Part shown: positions 33,881 through 41,383 of the stretch, piece after piece
How positions within the stretch are numbered: the first letter of the stretch is position 1
Layout of the letters: each line of letters starts with the position of its first letter
From: Candidatus Peregrinibacteria bacterium
GTDB taxonomy: Bacteria; Patescibacteriota; Gracilibacteria; UM-FILTER-43-11
NCBI GenBank assembly: GCA_016932495.1
Contig: JAFGCR010000005.1
Location: 1 to 55,129, forward strand
Direction: 5' to 3'
DNA length: 55,129 nucleotides
The notes under the pieces: generated by a model
The model's input: the letters and a program-made list of their open reading frames with translations, nothing else
Databases searched by the model: none
Told to the model about the DNA's origin: nothing
Translations under genes and position numbers: made by a program

Positions 33881-35185
33881 TTAATGATTAGTCAGCTTAC
33901 GGATTTTTTCTGTTTTTATTTTTACTTTTGTCCGGCTGGATTGCAAATGTTTCCGCACCACAAACCCCTCCTCCAATCCTTCAGGGACGTCAAAAGTGAT
34001 TGAAAATCCCTGCCCCCCGCTGGCATGGCCGATCTGTTCACCGGTTTCAGCGTCCCTAAATTCATCCAATATAACTGGAATGGTCTTGTCGGGCGTGATG
34101 ATGTCCAGCCTATCCCCCTTGTCCAGTCGGTTCCGCACCTCCATAGTCACAGTTTTTTTATCTGCTTTCCGGATGATGCCGGCAAAGCAATATTGTTCAT
34201 TGGCATTACTGCATTTATTGTAAAGTTGCCCTTCCGCGCCAGGCCTACCGTACCAAAAACCCGTAAAATATCCGCGGGTATTAATAGAATCAATCAGGTC
34301 CAGTATCTCCGGCGTGGGCGATTTGCCTTCCATGGCCAGGTCCAGCGCTTCCCGATAAGCCCGTGTAACAATGGCGGTGTAATAAACCGTTTTGTGGCGC
34401 CCCTCCAGTTTCAGCGAATCCAGTTGCGCGTCAATCAGATCCCCCAGATGTTCAATCATGCACATATCTTTTGAGCTCATCAGACTAGTGCCTTGCGGGT
34501 CTTCTTCCATGGGCACAAATTCCCCCGGCCTCAGTTCTTCTTCCAGATAAACCTTATACTTCCACCGGCAGGAATGGGCGCACATGCCTTCATTCGCGTC
34601 CCGATTGGCCATAAAGTTGGAAAGCAAACACCGCCCCGAATACGCCATGCACATAGCGCCGTGTACAAAGCCCTCTATTTCAACATCTATTCCTTTTTTG
34701 GACAATTTGTCACGGATTTGCCGAAGTTCGTGCAAGCTTACTTCCCGTCCAAGTACTACACGCTCAGCGCCTTGTTTTTCCCAAAATTCAATAGCTGAGG
34801 AATTAAGTGTATTGGCTTGTGTACTGACATGGATAGGGAGCCAGGGGCATTGTTCGCGGATCAGGTTCAAAATCCCGACATCTGAAACCAAAATCCCATC
34901 CGGATCCAAGCCTTTTTTATGAAGTTTGGTAAGCCGCTCTAATTCCTTATCCAAAAAGGCTAATTTATTCTCGTGGGCATGAATGTTCATTGTTAAATAA
35001 ATCTTTTTGTTCAGCTTATTTTTGAGTTTTAAAGCTTCCTCGAGCGCGTCTCCCCCCTTGTCATCAATCTTTACTCGCATGCTCATGGATTTTACGCCCA
35101 TATAACAGGCGTCCGCTCCATATCGGAATGCGGTTTTTAATTTTTCCATATCGCCAGCCGGTGCGAGGATTTCGGGTTTAATCAT
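33881..35185 (-). CDS. trhP: Peptidase U32 family protein, likely TrhP (tRNA U34 hydroxylation)
   Basis: A 434-residue protein. The U32 start EILAPAGDMEKLKTAFRYGA and the cysteine signature FVHGAMCMAYSGRCLLSNFM, with NEGMCAHSCRWKY, match the YegQ/TrhP subgroup. That subgroup is known to help form 5-hydroxyuridine at the tRNA wobble position from prephenate and an iron-sulfur cluster bound by these cysteines. The older label is collagenase-like protease. The C-terminal beta domain is present. Its ATG overlaps the stop of the GNAT gene (ATGA). Subgroup call is by motif only. Confidence 0.85.
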   Translation of the reverse strand: MIKPEILAPAGDMEKLKTAFRYGADACYMGVKSMSMRVKIDDKGGDALEEALKLKNKLNKKIYLTMNIHAHENKLAFLDKELERLTKLHKKGLDPDGILVSDVGILNLIREQCPWLPIHVSTQANTLNSSAIEFWEKQGAERVVLGREVSLHELRQIRDKLSKKGIDVEIEGFVHGAMCMAYSGRCLLSNFMANRDANEGMCAHSCRWKYKVYLEEELRPGEFVPMEEDPQGTSLMSSKDMCMIEHLGDLIDAQLDSLKLEGRHKTVYYTAIVTRAYREALDLAMEGKSPTPEILDLIDSINTRGYFTGFWYGRPGAEGQLYNKCSNANEQYCFAGIIRKADKKTVTMEVRNRLDKGDRLDIITPDKTIPVILDEFRDAETGEQIGHASGGQGFSITFDVPEGLEEGFVVRKHLQSSRTKVKIKTEKIRKLTNH

Positions 35186-35700
35186 AATTCAGCCTTCATT
35201 ATATAATGTTCTCCGCCGCTATTCACACGCTTCTCGTCTTTTCTCTTTTTTACGACCTTAAAACCACATTTTTCATATACTGTTTGGGCGGGAATATTGG
35301 GAATATCTACAGTCAAATAAACAGGACGTGAACCATAAGTATCTTTAGTATATTTTAGCAAAGTTTTCATGGCATCTGTGCCATATCCCTTGCCCCATTC
35401 ATCTTTTTCTCCGATAACAAGACCTGCAGAAAATTCATTGCCAAAATCCCCATCATCATTATGGCGATGCAGGCCGCAAGTGCCAATCAGTTTATCGTTT
35501 TCTTTGATAAAAATACAAAAACACTCATCCGGATCCGGATTTTTTTCCCGCTCCTCACAAAACTTTAATTCCTCTTCCAGAGTATAAGTTCGCATGACAC
35601 TGTAGCGGATTACATCTTCATCCTGCGTCCAGCGCACCCAGTCAGCCGCATATTCTTTAGTAAATGGAGCCAAATAGATTTTTTCGCCTTCAATTTTCAT
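35182..35700 (-). CDS. GNAT family N-acetyltransferase
   Basis: A 172-residue acetyltransferase of the RimJ/RimL-like class (Acetyltransf_3). Start chosen at the ATG at 35700 (MKIEGEKIYLAPFTKEYA), the usual opening of this class; a longer in-frame reading extends upstream through the divergent promoter region. The acetyl-CoA site is visible as EWGKGYGTDAMKTLLKYT, followed by NIPAQTVYEKCGFKVV. Substrate unknown. It is the first gene of an operon with trhP. Confidence 0.9.
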   Translation of the reverse strand: MKIEGEKIYLAPFTKEYAADWVRWTQDEDVIRYSVMRTYTLEEELKFCEEREKNPDPDECFCIFIKENDKLIGTCGLHRHNDDGDFGNEFSAGLVIGEKDEWGKGYGTDAMKTLLKYTKDTYGSRPVYLTVDIPNIPAQTVYEKCGFKVVKKRKDEKRVNSGGEHYIMKAEL

Positions 35701-35721
35701 AAAAAGATATTTAGTGAATAA

Positions 35722-35750
35722 ATTGTACGAGATGTCAATTATTTTGTCAA
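35722..35750 (-). promoter_or_regulatory. Consensus promoter of the GNAT-trhP operon
   Basis: Minus strand: TTGACA (35750-35745), 17-nt spacer, TACAAT (35727-35722), with a leader of about 15 nt to the ATG at 35700. On the plus strand the same site offers TTGTCA (35744-35749), so a divergent arfB promoter may overlap it. Confidence 0.65.
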
Positions 35751-35773
35751 AACCCCTATGGTATTTTAATAAT

Positions 35774-36196
35774 ATGGAAAACGATTTTGTAACATTTGAC
35801 CGGGACCGCATGGAAATCACCGTCCATCCGGAGGGGGGAAGGGATTTGGTGATCAATAAAGATAGTGTCGATATATCCTATTTTTCTGGAGGGCCAGGCG
35901 GCCAGAATGTAAACCGGAACCTGAAGGGGGTCCAGCTGATTTTCCGGATCCCCGATACTTACCGCCGCGAATCCCAGAAAACCCAGCAACTGGTCACCCG
36001 TGTGATGGGCAAACGAAGCCTGCACCACAACCTTCAGGCTGCTTTTGAACAATTAACCCACAAAGTCCGCCAGTATTTCTATGTGCCGCCTGTACGCAGG
36101 AAAACCAAAAAACCAAAACGCGCCGATGAAAAACGCCTGAAAAATAAGAAAATAAAAAGTTTAAAAAAACAGGACCGCGGAAAGGTGCAATATTAA
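35774..36196 (+). CDS. arfB: Peptidyl-tRNA hydrolase ArfB-like (RF-1 domain)
   Basis: A 140-residue protein with the release-factor catalytic loop SGGPGGQNVNR (GGQ at residues 42-44) and no stop-codon recognition domains. The C-terminal tail is very basic (KTKKPKRADEKRLKNKKIK), as in ArfB/YaeJ, where the tail reaches into the empty mRNA channel to rescue stalled ribosomes. Start chosen at the ATG at 35774. A divergent promoter arrangement with the GNAT gene is likely. The mitochondrial-type ICT1 family is equivalent; the exact subfamily is not certain. Confidence 0.88.
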   Translation: MENDFVTFDRDRMEITVHPEGGRDLVINKDSVDISYFSGGPGGQNVNRNLKGVQLIFRIPDTYRRESQKTQQLVTRVMGKRSLHHNLQAAFEQLTHKVRQYFYVPPVRRKTKKPKRADEKRLKNKKIKSLKKQDRGKVQY

Positions 36197-36224
36197 TTTT
36201 ACATTTACCATTTTAAATTTGAGC
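36197..36224. repeat. Heptamer array after arfB
   Basis: TTTTACA, TTTACCA, TTTTAAA, TTTGAGC in direct succession, starting at the base after the arfB stop codon. Low complexity makes this the weakest of the arrays. Confidence 0.45.
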
Positions 36225-36275
36225 TGGATTTGTTAGTTTAAATTCTGCGCTATATTCAAAATAAAATACCCCAAA

Positions 36276-36863
36276 ATGATGCAGCTCATCCCTTTTAAAG
36301 ACCTGATCCGACGCTACCATTCCGGTGAAGGTTTTATTTTGTTTGATACGGAAACCACGGGGCTGAACACGTTTCACGACGATATCATCGAAGTGGCGGG
36401 GGTATTGTGGCAAAAGGGGAAGCCGCCACGGTCTTTTCAGGAGCTGATGAGCGTGAATATCAACAAGATCACCGAGGGGGCATGGGAGATCCACAAGATC
36501 CCGCAAGAATCCATTGAGCAGGCGCGCCACCCCTCCGAAGTACTAAAGGATTTTATAAGATTTTGCGGGAACCGCCCCCTTCTGGCGCACAACATACGGT
36601 TTGATTTTGATATGCTTAATTCCAACCTCATCCGTAACAACCTCCAGCCATACCGCAATGAACAGGTGGCCTGCAGTTTGGCTTATGCGAAAGAACAGCG
36701 GATGCCGGGCCGCTTGGCTGATTTGGCCGATTTTTACCAAATCCAAGTGAAACAAAACAACCTTCACCGCGCACTTTACGATGTTGAGATCCTCATGGAA
36801 GTCATGAATAAGATGATGAAAGAACATGAACCGGCTGAAATGCAATACTCCTTAATCCTGTAG
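36276..36863 (+). CDS. DnaQ-like 3'-5' exonuclease (DEDDh)
   Basis: A 195-residue stand-alone exonuclease. ExoI is FILFDTETTGL (Asp24, Glu26), ExoII lies at LLAHNIRFDFDML, and ExoIII ends HRALYDVEILMEV. This matches the proofreading subunit of DNA polymerase III (DnaQ) and the PolC exonuclease domain. It could proofread replication or act in repair. Two adjacent ATGs (36276, 36279) can start it. cutA follows 1 nt after its stop. Confidence 0.9.
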   Translation: MMQLIPFKDLIRRYHSGEGFILFDTETTGLNTFHDDIIEVAGVLWQKGKPPRSFQELMSVNINKITEGAWEIHKIPQESIEQARHPSEVLKDFIRFCGNRPLLAHNIRFDFDMLNSNLIRNNLQPYRNEQVACSLAYAKEQRMPGRLADLADFYQIQVKQNNLHRALYDVEILMEVMNKMMKEHEPAEMQYSLIL

Positions 36864-36864
36864 T

Positions 36865-37176
36865 ATGAAACTGTCACTCGGATATATGACGTGTCCGACT
36901 AAAGCGGAAGCCAAAGATATTGTGCTGGCGCTTTTGGAAGAAGGGCTGATTGCCTGCGCGAACATCATCCCGGGTGTAGAATCATATTTTCCATGGGAAG
37001 ATGAAATCCAGAAGGCCAATGAGGTGATTGTGGTTTTTAAAACACGCGTAAAAAACGAAGATAGAATCATACGGCTTGTCCGCGAACTACATTCATACGA
37101 ATGTCCCTGCATCGTTTTCACCAGCTTACAGCATGGTAATAAGGATTTTATGGGGTGGATTGATCAGGTTTGTTAG
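36865..37176 (+). CDS. cutA: CutA1 family protein
   Basis: A 103-residue protein with the CutA signature: YMTCPTKAEAKDIVLALLEE, GLIACANIIPGVESYFPWE and HSYECPCIV. CutA proteins form very stable trimers related to PII and have been linked to divalent cation tolerance, but their role is not settled. It follows the exonuclease by 1 nt, so the two are cotranscribed. Its 3' end overlaps the convergent gene at 37148 by 29 nt. Confidence 0.93.
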   Translation: MKLSLGYMTCPTKAEAKDIVLALLEEGLIACANIIPGVESYFPWEDEIQKANEVIVVFKTRVKNEDRIIRLVRELHSYECPCIVFTSLQHGNKDFMGWIDQVC

Positions 37177-38437
37177 GGCCAATAGGCTCAAGGGCTGCCA
37201 TCGGCACTTTTGCATATCGGTCTTCACCACCTATTTGGAAGGTTACATAAGCATGTTCTTTTGTTGGCATAAAATGGAATCTTCTCCTTTCATCATCTGT
37301 TAAAAGAAAAGAAGGAATATACGTTAATTGATATTCATTTAATACTTCACCCTCCCCTTTCCAGTCTGGCTTAACGCGGCAAACCGTTACCCGCATCTTC
37401 CAGTCTTTCGTTTTTCTTTTAAAACAGTCTTGTAACACATCACGAAAAACTTTGATAGTAATCATTTGTTCTAACCCCGAGAGGGCGGTGAAGAGCTTTT
37501 TGGAATCTATATTTTTTGAACCATCAAGAATACCCCCAATCTGAATGGCGGTTTGAGTGTCAATCTGCCCCTTTTCCATTAACCCAATAATCTCTTTCCG
37601 CACACCGGCAAGATGATAATAAGTGGTAATAATTCCCTCAGAACGATTAAGCTTATGGGCCAGTATACTTATAGCTACAGGCATGGGGGATTTAGCTCTC
37701 AGCCGGTTGATTAGATTTCTCACGGCCGCCATGCGCTCATAATGGCTTAATTTATCCCAATCGCCCCTTAAAGCAAGTACTTCAAAATCTTCCTTTTCCT
37801 TGGGGGGCTTAGGAATGACAGGCCTTGATTTATAAGTGCGCGGTCGTTGGACCGGTTTGTTTTCCTTAGGTTTTTTAGGGGGCTCGGCAGGTTTTTTTAC
37901 TTTAATCTGCGCAGAAGGAACGGTCCGCATATTTTTATTGAAACGACGATCCTCCAGAATCATTCGGATAACAAGTTCCTGACATCTCAAAGCATCAGCT
38001 GCCATGAAAATGAATTGCCTTTTAGAAAGTCCAATTTCTTTTGCTATCTGATAAGCTTTATGTAATTTTTTGCCGCCTATGGTCCCGCTTGGTGTCTCAA
38101 CTTCCCTTAGCACCTCAATCAACTGAGAATTCTCGTTGGCAGAAGGTGGAGCATCGGTGGTCAAGGATGGGTCAATAGGCCGGATGCTATCCAAAAATAA
38201 CTTAGAAGCAGTGAACGATAAGTCCAAAATACGACTCACCAGTCCACAAAACTCATCTTTCTGCATCCCTTGCCCCTGCGCAATAAAAAACGCATCCTGA
38301 ATTCTGGTAATACGGTTGGCCGTATTAAAATAATCCCAATTGGGCTTTAATGCCTCTAAATAGTCTTTTGCAGTGGGCGATTCGCAGATTTCTTGCGGAT
38401 CAGGAGGACCAGATGTTTCAGAAAAAACTTCATTCAT
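37148..38437 (-). CDS. ParB/KorB-like HTH protein, unknown function
   Basis: A 429-residue protein; start chosen at the ATG at 38437. Residues about 1-170 are helical, and 185-220 form a Pro/Lys-rich linker (KPAEPPKKPKENKPVQRPRT). Residues about 235-310 resemble the ParB/KorB HTH domain: LSHYERMAAVRNLINRLRA, ISILAHKLNRSEGIITTYYH, LAGVRKEIIGLMEKGQID. The C-terminal ~110 residues form an unrecognised domain. The usual ParB N-terminal CTP-binding motif (GERR) is absent and no ParA lies nearby, so this is more likely a regulator or DNA-bridging protein than a chromosome partitioning ParB. Confidence 0.7.
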   Translation of the reverse strand: MNEVFSETSGPPDPQEICESPTAKDYLEALKPNWDYFNTANRITRIQDAFFIAQGQGMQKDEFCGLVSRILDLSFTASKLFLDSIRPIDPSLTTDAPPSANENSQLIEVLREVETPSGTIGGKKLHKAYQIAKEIGLSKRQFIFMAADALRCQELVIRMILEDRRFNKNMRTVPSAQIKVKKPAEPPKKPKENKPVQRPRTYKSRPVIPKPPKEKEDFEVLALRGDWDKLSHYERMAAVRNLINRLRAKSPMPVAISILAHKLNRSEGIITTYYHLAGVRKEIIGLMEKGQIDTQTAIQIGGILDGSKNIDSKKLFTALSGLEQMITIKVFRDVLQDCFKRKTKDWKMRVTVCRVKPDWKGEGEVLNEYQLTYIPSFLLTDDERRRFHFMPTKEHAYVTFQIGGEDRYAKVPMAALEPIGPNKPDQSTP

Positions 38438-38459
38438 ATTTGAAATAAACAAGTGTTTG

Positions 38460-38488
38460 ATTTTAACCTAAATTGCTAAAATAGACAA
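38460..38488 (-). promoter_or_regulatory. Promoter of the ParB-like gene
   Basis: Minus strand: TTGTCT (38488-38483), 17-nt spacer, TAAAAT (38465-38460). The leader to the ATG at 38437 is about 16 nt. Confidence 0.55.
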
Positions 38489-39553
38489 CTAGCTTTCCTT
38501 ATTCAGATAAATCGTTTGTGTAGGGAAAGCCATTTCAATATCCTCTTTTTCGAATTCTTTAATGATCGCCAGGTTCATTTTTTGCTGAGCGTCCATGTAA
38601 TCCGCGTATTCCCTTGAATTGATAAAATACACCACCTCAAAATTAAGGCTGAAATCCCCGAATTCCTTAAAATGGACACGGTCAATGGTGCATTTGGCAA
38701 CATCCTTAACAATGGTTTTGATTATTTTGGGGATTTTTTTCAGTTTAGTTGGCGTGGTTCCGTAAACCACCCCAAAGCCGAAAACAATACGCCGTTTTTT
38801 CATCTTTTTAAAATTCTGGATACGCGTACTGGTCAATTCATGATTGGAGATCACGATTTCCTCCCCCTGAAGCGCTTGAATGCGTGTGGTTTTAAGGCCG
38901 ATTTTTTTGACCGTCCCGCTATGGGCCCCAACCACCACGTAATCGCCGATTTCAAAAGGCTTGTCGAAATAAATGGAAAAAGAGCTGAATAAGTCACTTA
39001 ATATGTTCTGAAGGGCTAGGGCAATAGCGATACCGCCAATCCCCAAGCTGGCCACCAGCGCCGTAATATCTACCCCCAGATTAGAAAGGATCAGGAGCAG
39101 GCCTACTGACCATAAGACGATTTTAATCACCAGGGTAATGGCAAAATAACTGCTGGTCTTTTCGGGGGACTGGCCCTTTTTAAGGGCTGCCCGATGAAGC
39201 AGATATTCAATCAGCTCGCTGGCTGCCCGCGTACCCCAGTAAAAGATCAGGATGATCAAAAGCGCGTTGGTGATCTTTACGATAATCAGCGGAACGATGA
39301 GGGGCTGCAGGGCGACATATAAAGCGATATAGCCGTAAAAAATGCCGGGAATGTCCTCGATTATTTTTACTAGATAATCATCAAGAATAGTTTTGGTTTT
39401 GTCAGCCCAATTTCTGAGACGGCTCAGGATGATCAGTTCAAAAATTTTGAAGACAATCAAAAGCCCGATAAAAATGCCGAGAGCGATGACATAATCCCAA
39501 ACAGCATTTCCCCAAAAAATCGTGCCGTTAAAATAGCGTTCAAGTAAATCCAT
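38489..39553 (-). CDS. MscS family mechanosensitive channel
   Basis: A 354-residue membrane protein. About five N-terminal hydrophobic segments lead into the pore-lining helix ALVASLGIGGIAIALALQNI, rich in Gly and Ala as in MscS, followed by the beta domain (DKPFEIGDYVVVGAHSGTVKKIGLKTTRI) and the C-terminal alpha/beta part. Such channels open under membrane tension and release solutes during osmotic downshock. The start is the ATG at 39553. Confidence 0.92.
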   Translation of the reverse strand: MDLLERYFNGTIFWGNAVWDYVIALGIFIGLLIVFKIFELIILSRLRNWADKTKTILDDYLVKIIEDIPGIFYGYIALYVALQPLIVPLIIVKITNALLIILIFYWGTRAASELIEYLLHRAALKKGQSPEKTSSYFAITLVIKIVLWSVGLLLILSNLGVDITALVASLGIGGIAIALALQNILSDLFSSFSIYFDKPFEIGDYVVVGAHSGTVKKIGLKTTRIQALQGEEIVISNHELTSTRIQNFKKMKKRRIVFGFGVVYGTTPTKLKKIPKIIKTIVKDVAKCTIDRVHFKEFGDFSLNFEVVYFINSREYADYMDAQQKMNLAIIKEFEKEDIEMAFPTQTIYLNKES

Positions 39554-39627
39554 AATAAATAGTGGTTAACTGTCGTTATCATAGTAAGAAAAACGGTCTC
39601 TTAAATCAAATAAAACATAAATTAAGG

Positions 39628-39656
39628 TTGATACAAAAGGTCCGCATAAGTATAAT
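39628..39656 (+). promoter_or_regulatory. Promoter of the tRNA cluster
   Basis: TTGATA (39628-39633), exactly 17 nt, TATAAT (39651-39656), 19 nt before the first tRNA. No terminator is seen after the third tRNA, so the methyltransferase gene at 40018 may be on the same transcript. Confidence 0.75.
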
Positions 39657-39675
39657 CAGTGCGCATTGTTTTGAT

Positions 39676-39752
39676 GGGCGATTAGCTCAGTTGGTTAGAG
39701 CGCATCGTTGACGTCGATGAGGTCAGTGGTTCGACTCCACTATCGCCCACCA
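39676..39752 (+). tRNA. tRNA-Val (GAC)
   Basis: Acceptor GGGCGAT/ATCGCCC, anticodon stem CATCG/CGATG around TTGACGT (anticodon GAC), T arm AGTGG-TTCGACT-CCACT, encoded CCA. Apart from the anticodon arm it is almost identical to the tRNA-Val at 39856. Confidence 0.95.
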
Positions 39753-39777
39753 TTGGAATAATTGAACAAAGGCCTGA

Positions 39778-39854
39778 GGGCCTGTAGCTCAGTTGGCTAG
39801 AGCGCAGCATTCGCATTGCTGAGGTCAGGGGTTCAACTCCCCTCAGGTCCACCA
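39778..39854 (+). tRNA. tRNA-Ala (CGC)
   Basis: Acceptor GGGCCTG/CAGGTCC with one G-T pair, anticodon stem CAGCA/TGCTG around TTCGCAT (anticodon CGC), T arm AGGGG-TTCAACT-CCCCT, encoded CCA. Confidence 0.93.
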
Positions 39855-39855
39855 A

Positions 39856-39932
39856 GGGCGATTAGCTCAGTTGGTTAGAGCGCACGATTCACATTCGTGA
39901 GGTCAGTGGTTCAACTCCACTATCGCCCACCA
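39856..39932 (+). tRNA. tRNA-Val (CAC)
   Basis: Begins 1 nt after the CCA of tRNA-Ala. Anticodon stem CACGA/TCGTG around TTCACAT (anticodon CAC). The body matches tRNA-Val(GAC) at 39676, pointing to a local duplication followed by anticodon-arm divergence. Confidence 0.93.
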
Positions 39933-39967
39933 TCCCATTGGCCGTTCAGCTAGATTGGCAATCGACT

Positions 39968-40015
39968 TTGTTGTATCGTTGTGCCGTTGTTTCGTTATAT
40001 AGTCATTTTGTTATC
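39968..40015. repeat. Octamer array before the methyltransferase gene
   Basis: Six consecutive octamers: TTGTTGTA, TCGTTGTG, CCGTTGTT, TCGTTATA, TAGTCATT, TTGTTATC. The array ends 2 nt before the ATG at 40018. The unit resembles those at 50969 (reverse strand) and 52220. Confidence 0.7.
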
Positions 40016-40017
40016 AA

Positions 40018-40587
40018 ATGGCCGAATCCGCCATCTTTACCCTCCTCGCCGGCATCCTGATCATTACTGTTTTTTACGTGTTTGGCATCAATACGATTGA
40101 TCCGCGCTTGGTTTTAAGTCTTGTGCTGATTTTTCTGATCCCCGGAGTCTACGCGGCCATCACGAGCGGTCCTTTTGTACCCTCCAGCCGCAAGCGTCAT
40201 AAGATCATGCTGGAGCTGGCCAATCTCAAACCATCCGATATCGTTTACGATCTGGGTTGTGGGGACGGGCGACTGGTTTTTACGGCAGCCCGTTTTGCCA
40301 AAAGGGTCATCGGCTATGAACTCTCCATTCCTCTCTATCTGTTCGGCAAATTCCGCCAGCTCTTTAACCCAAAAAACGCCTATATCCGGTACGGTAACAT
40401 CTGGAAGCAGGATTACCGGGATGCCGATGTGATTTTTGTCTATTTGCTCCCCAAGGCCATGAAACAGTTTTACAAAGAAGTCTGGCCTACTTTAAAACCA
40501 GATACGCGCGTAGTATCTAACGCATTCCAGATCCACGAAATCAAGCCTATCCGCAAAGAAGGGAAGGTCTACTTATACCAAGCTTAA
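40018..40587 (+). CDS. Membrane-anchored class I SAM-dependent methyltransferase
   Basis: A 189-residue protein. Two N-terminal membrane segments (about residues 5-23 and 29-49) precede a Rossmann methyltransferase domain with motif I VYDLGCGDGRLVFTAARFA and the acidic residue of motif II in GYELS. The catalytic domain is compact. The substrate is unknown; membrane anchoring suggests a lipid or envelope target. The start codon follows directly on the octamer array, with no ribosome-binding site. Its last 4 nt overlap the convergent gene at 40584. Confidence 0.85.
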   Translation: MAESAIFTLLAGILIITVFYVFGINTIDPRLVLSLVLIFLIPGVYAAITSGPFVPSSRKRHKIMLELANLKPSDIVYDLGCGDGRLVFTAARFAKRVIGYELSIPLYLFGKFRQLFNPKNAYIRYGNIWKQDYRDADVIFVYLLPKAMKQFYKEVWPTLKPDTRVVSNAFQIHEIKPIRKEGKVYLYQA

Positions 40588-40871
40588 GCCGCCTGATCCA
40601 CGCTGGCGACTTGTTCGCGGGTGGATTTCTGTAAAAGGGCGGTTGCCACAGCCTTAGCGGGTCTTTTAAGAAAAATCTGATATCCCCGTTCGCAATGGAG
40701 GATCTGGACCTTTCCGTCGCCTTCCAGCTTGCCGGCGTGAAGGGTGAGCCGGTAAACATCCTGATTGCCGAAACCATAGGTCGTGATCAATTCATAACCG
40801 TCTGATTCCAGTTCTTCGCGGCGTTCACGGTAATCACTTTCACCGTCAAAATTTTCAATTTTTGTTTTCAT
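40584..40871 (-). CDS. Hypothetical protein, 95 residues
   Basis: A small soluble protein, charged at the N-terminus (ESDYRERREELESDGYEL), followed by a beta-rich segment (VYRLTLHAGKLEGDGKVQIL). No family recognised. A TATAAT box on the minus strand at 40906-40901 lies about 30 nt before the ATG at 40871. The reading frame is framed by a promoter and ends by overlapping the convergent methyltransferase gene, which supports it as real. Confidence 0.6.
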   Translation of the reverse strand: MKTKIENFDGESDYRERREELESDGYELITTYGFGNQDVYRLTLHAGKLEGDGKVQILHCERGYQIFLKRPAKAVATALLQKSTREQVASVDQAA

Positions 40872-40900
40872 GGCGGAGGGGTTATTTTTATTTCGAATCT

Positions 40901-40906
40901 ATTATA
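40901..40906 (-). promoter_or_regulatory. -10 box of the 40584 gene
   Basis: Perfect TATAAT on the minus strand, with CTGGCA 17 nt further upstream as a possible -35 (40929-40924). Confidence 0.4.
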
Positions 40907-40915
40907 GGCCCTTTA

Positions 40916-41134
40916 TTATTTTTTGCCAGCGTCCCGTTTCCAGAGGTCAAGAATAGTGATACCCCTTAATATGCGTGTGTGATAATCCAGCGACCTCAAA
41001 ACAGCCTCTTCGCTCATAATCAAAGCCCGCCCTTCGGCCGTATTGGGCTGATCATGTTCAAACTCAAATCCCTCAGCTTCTAAGGTGCTTCGTTTTTGGT
41101 TTAACTCGCTAATAGCGGATTCGTTGATTTCCAT
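40916..41134 (-). CDS. Hypothetical protein, 72 residues
   Basis: A small charged helical protein (MEINESAISELNQKRSTLEA). It has no signal peptide and no recognised family. It is supported by a consensus promoter (TTGACA-16-TATAAT, 41188-41161) about 27 nt upstream of its ATG, and by the next gene following on the same strand. It shares an E-G-F/Y-E-F/L word with the 40584 product (SDGYELI, AEGFEFE), which is too little to claim homology. Confidence 0.6.
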   Translation of the reverse strand: MEINESAISELNQKRSTLEAEGFEFEHDQPNTAEGRALIMSEEAVLRSLDYHTRILRGITILDLWKRDAGKK

Positions 41135-41160
41135 AACCGATTTTTAAATGATGAGATTAA

Positions 41161-41188
41161 ATTATAGCCTGGTGGGGATGATTGTCAA
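41161..41188 (-). promoter_or_regulatory. Consensus promoter of the 40916 gene
   Basis: Minus strand: TTGACA (41188-41183), 16-nt spacer, TATAAT (41166-41161). The -35 overlaps the T tract of the tRNA-Ala terminator by two bases. Confidence 0.7.
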
Positions 41189-41208
41189 AAAAACAGCCAT
41201 CAGGCCGT
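41187..41208 (-). terminator. Terminator of tRNA-Ala
   Basis: Minus strand: ACGGCC, loop TGAT, GGCTGT, then a run of T, 8 nt after the tRNA CCA end. Confidence 0.75.
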
Positions 41209-41215
41209 TAATCAA

Positions 41216-41292
<77 letters not shown>

Positions 41293-41307
41293 ACGATTTG
41301 CGACGAC

Positions 41308-41336
41308 ATTGTATAGCAAAAAGTTTTTTTCGCCAA
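41308..41336 (-). promoter_or_regulatory. Promoter of tRNA-Ala
   Basis: Minus strand: TTGGCG (41336-41331), 17-nt spacer, TACAAT (41313-41308). On the plus strand a TATAAT box at 41350-41355 probably serves the divergent gene at 41384. Confidence 0.6.
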
Positions 41337-41383
41337 TGTTTTTTTAAGGTATAATCATATTGTTTAAAAATAAAATAATCATC

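Noticed and set aside
33881-35185. Secreted collagenase-like protease (old U32 label)
   Set aside because: No signal peptide; the cysteine pattern matches the TrhP tRNA-modification subgroup.
37148-38437. Chromosomal ParB partition protein
   Set aside because: No ParA, no parS-like palindrome (TGTTTCACGTGAAACA type) seen nearby, and the CTP-binding N-terminal motif is absent.
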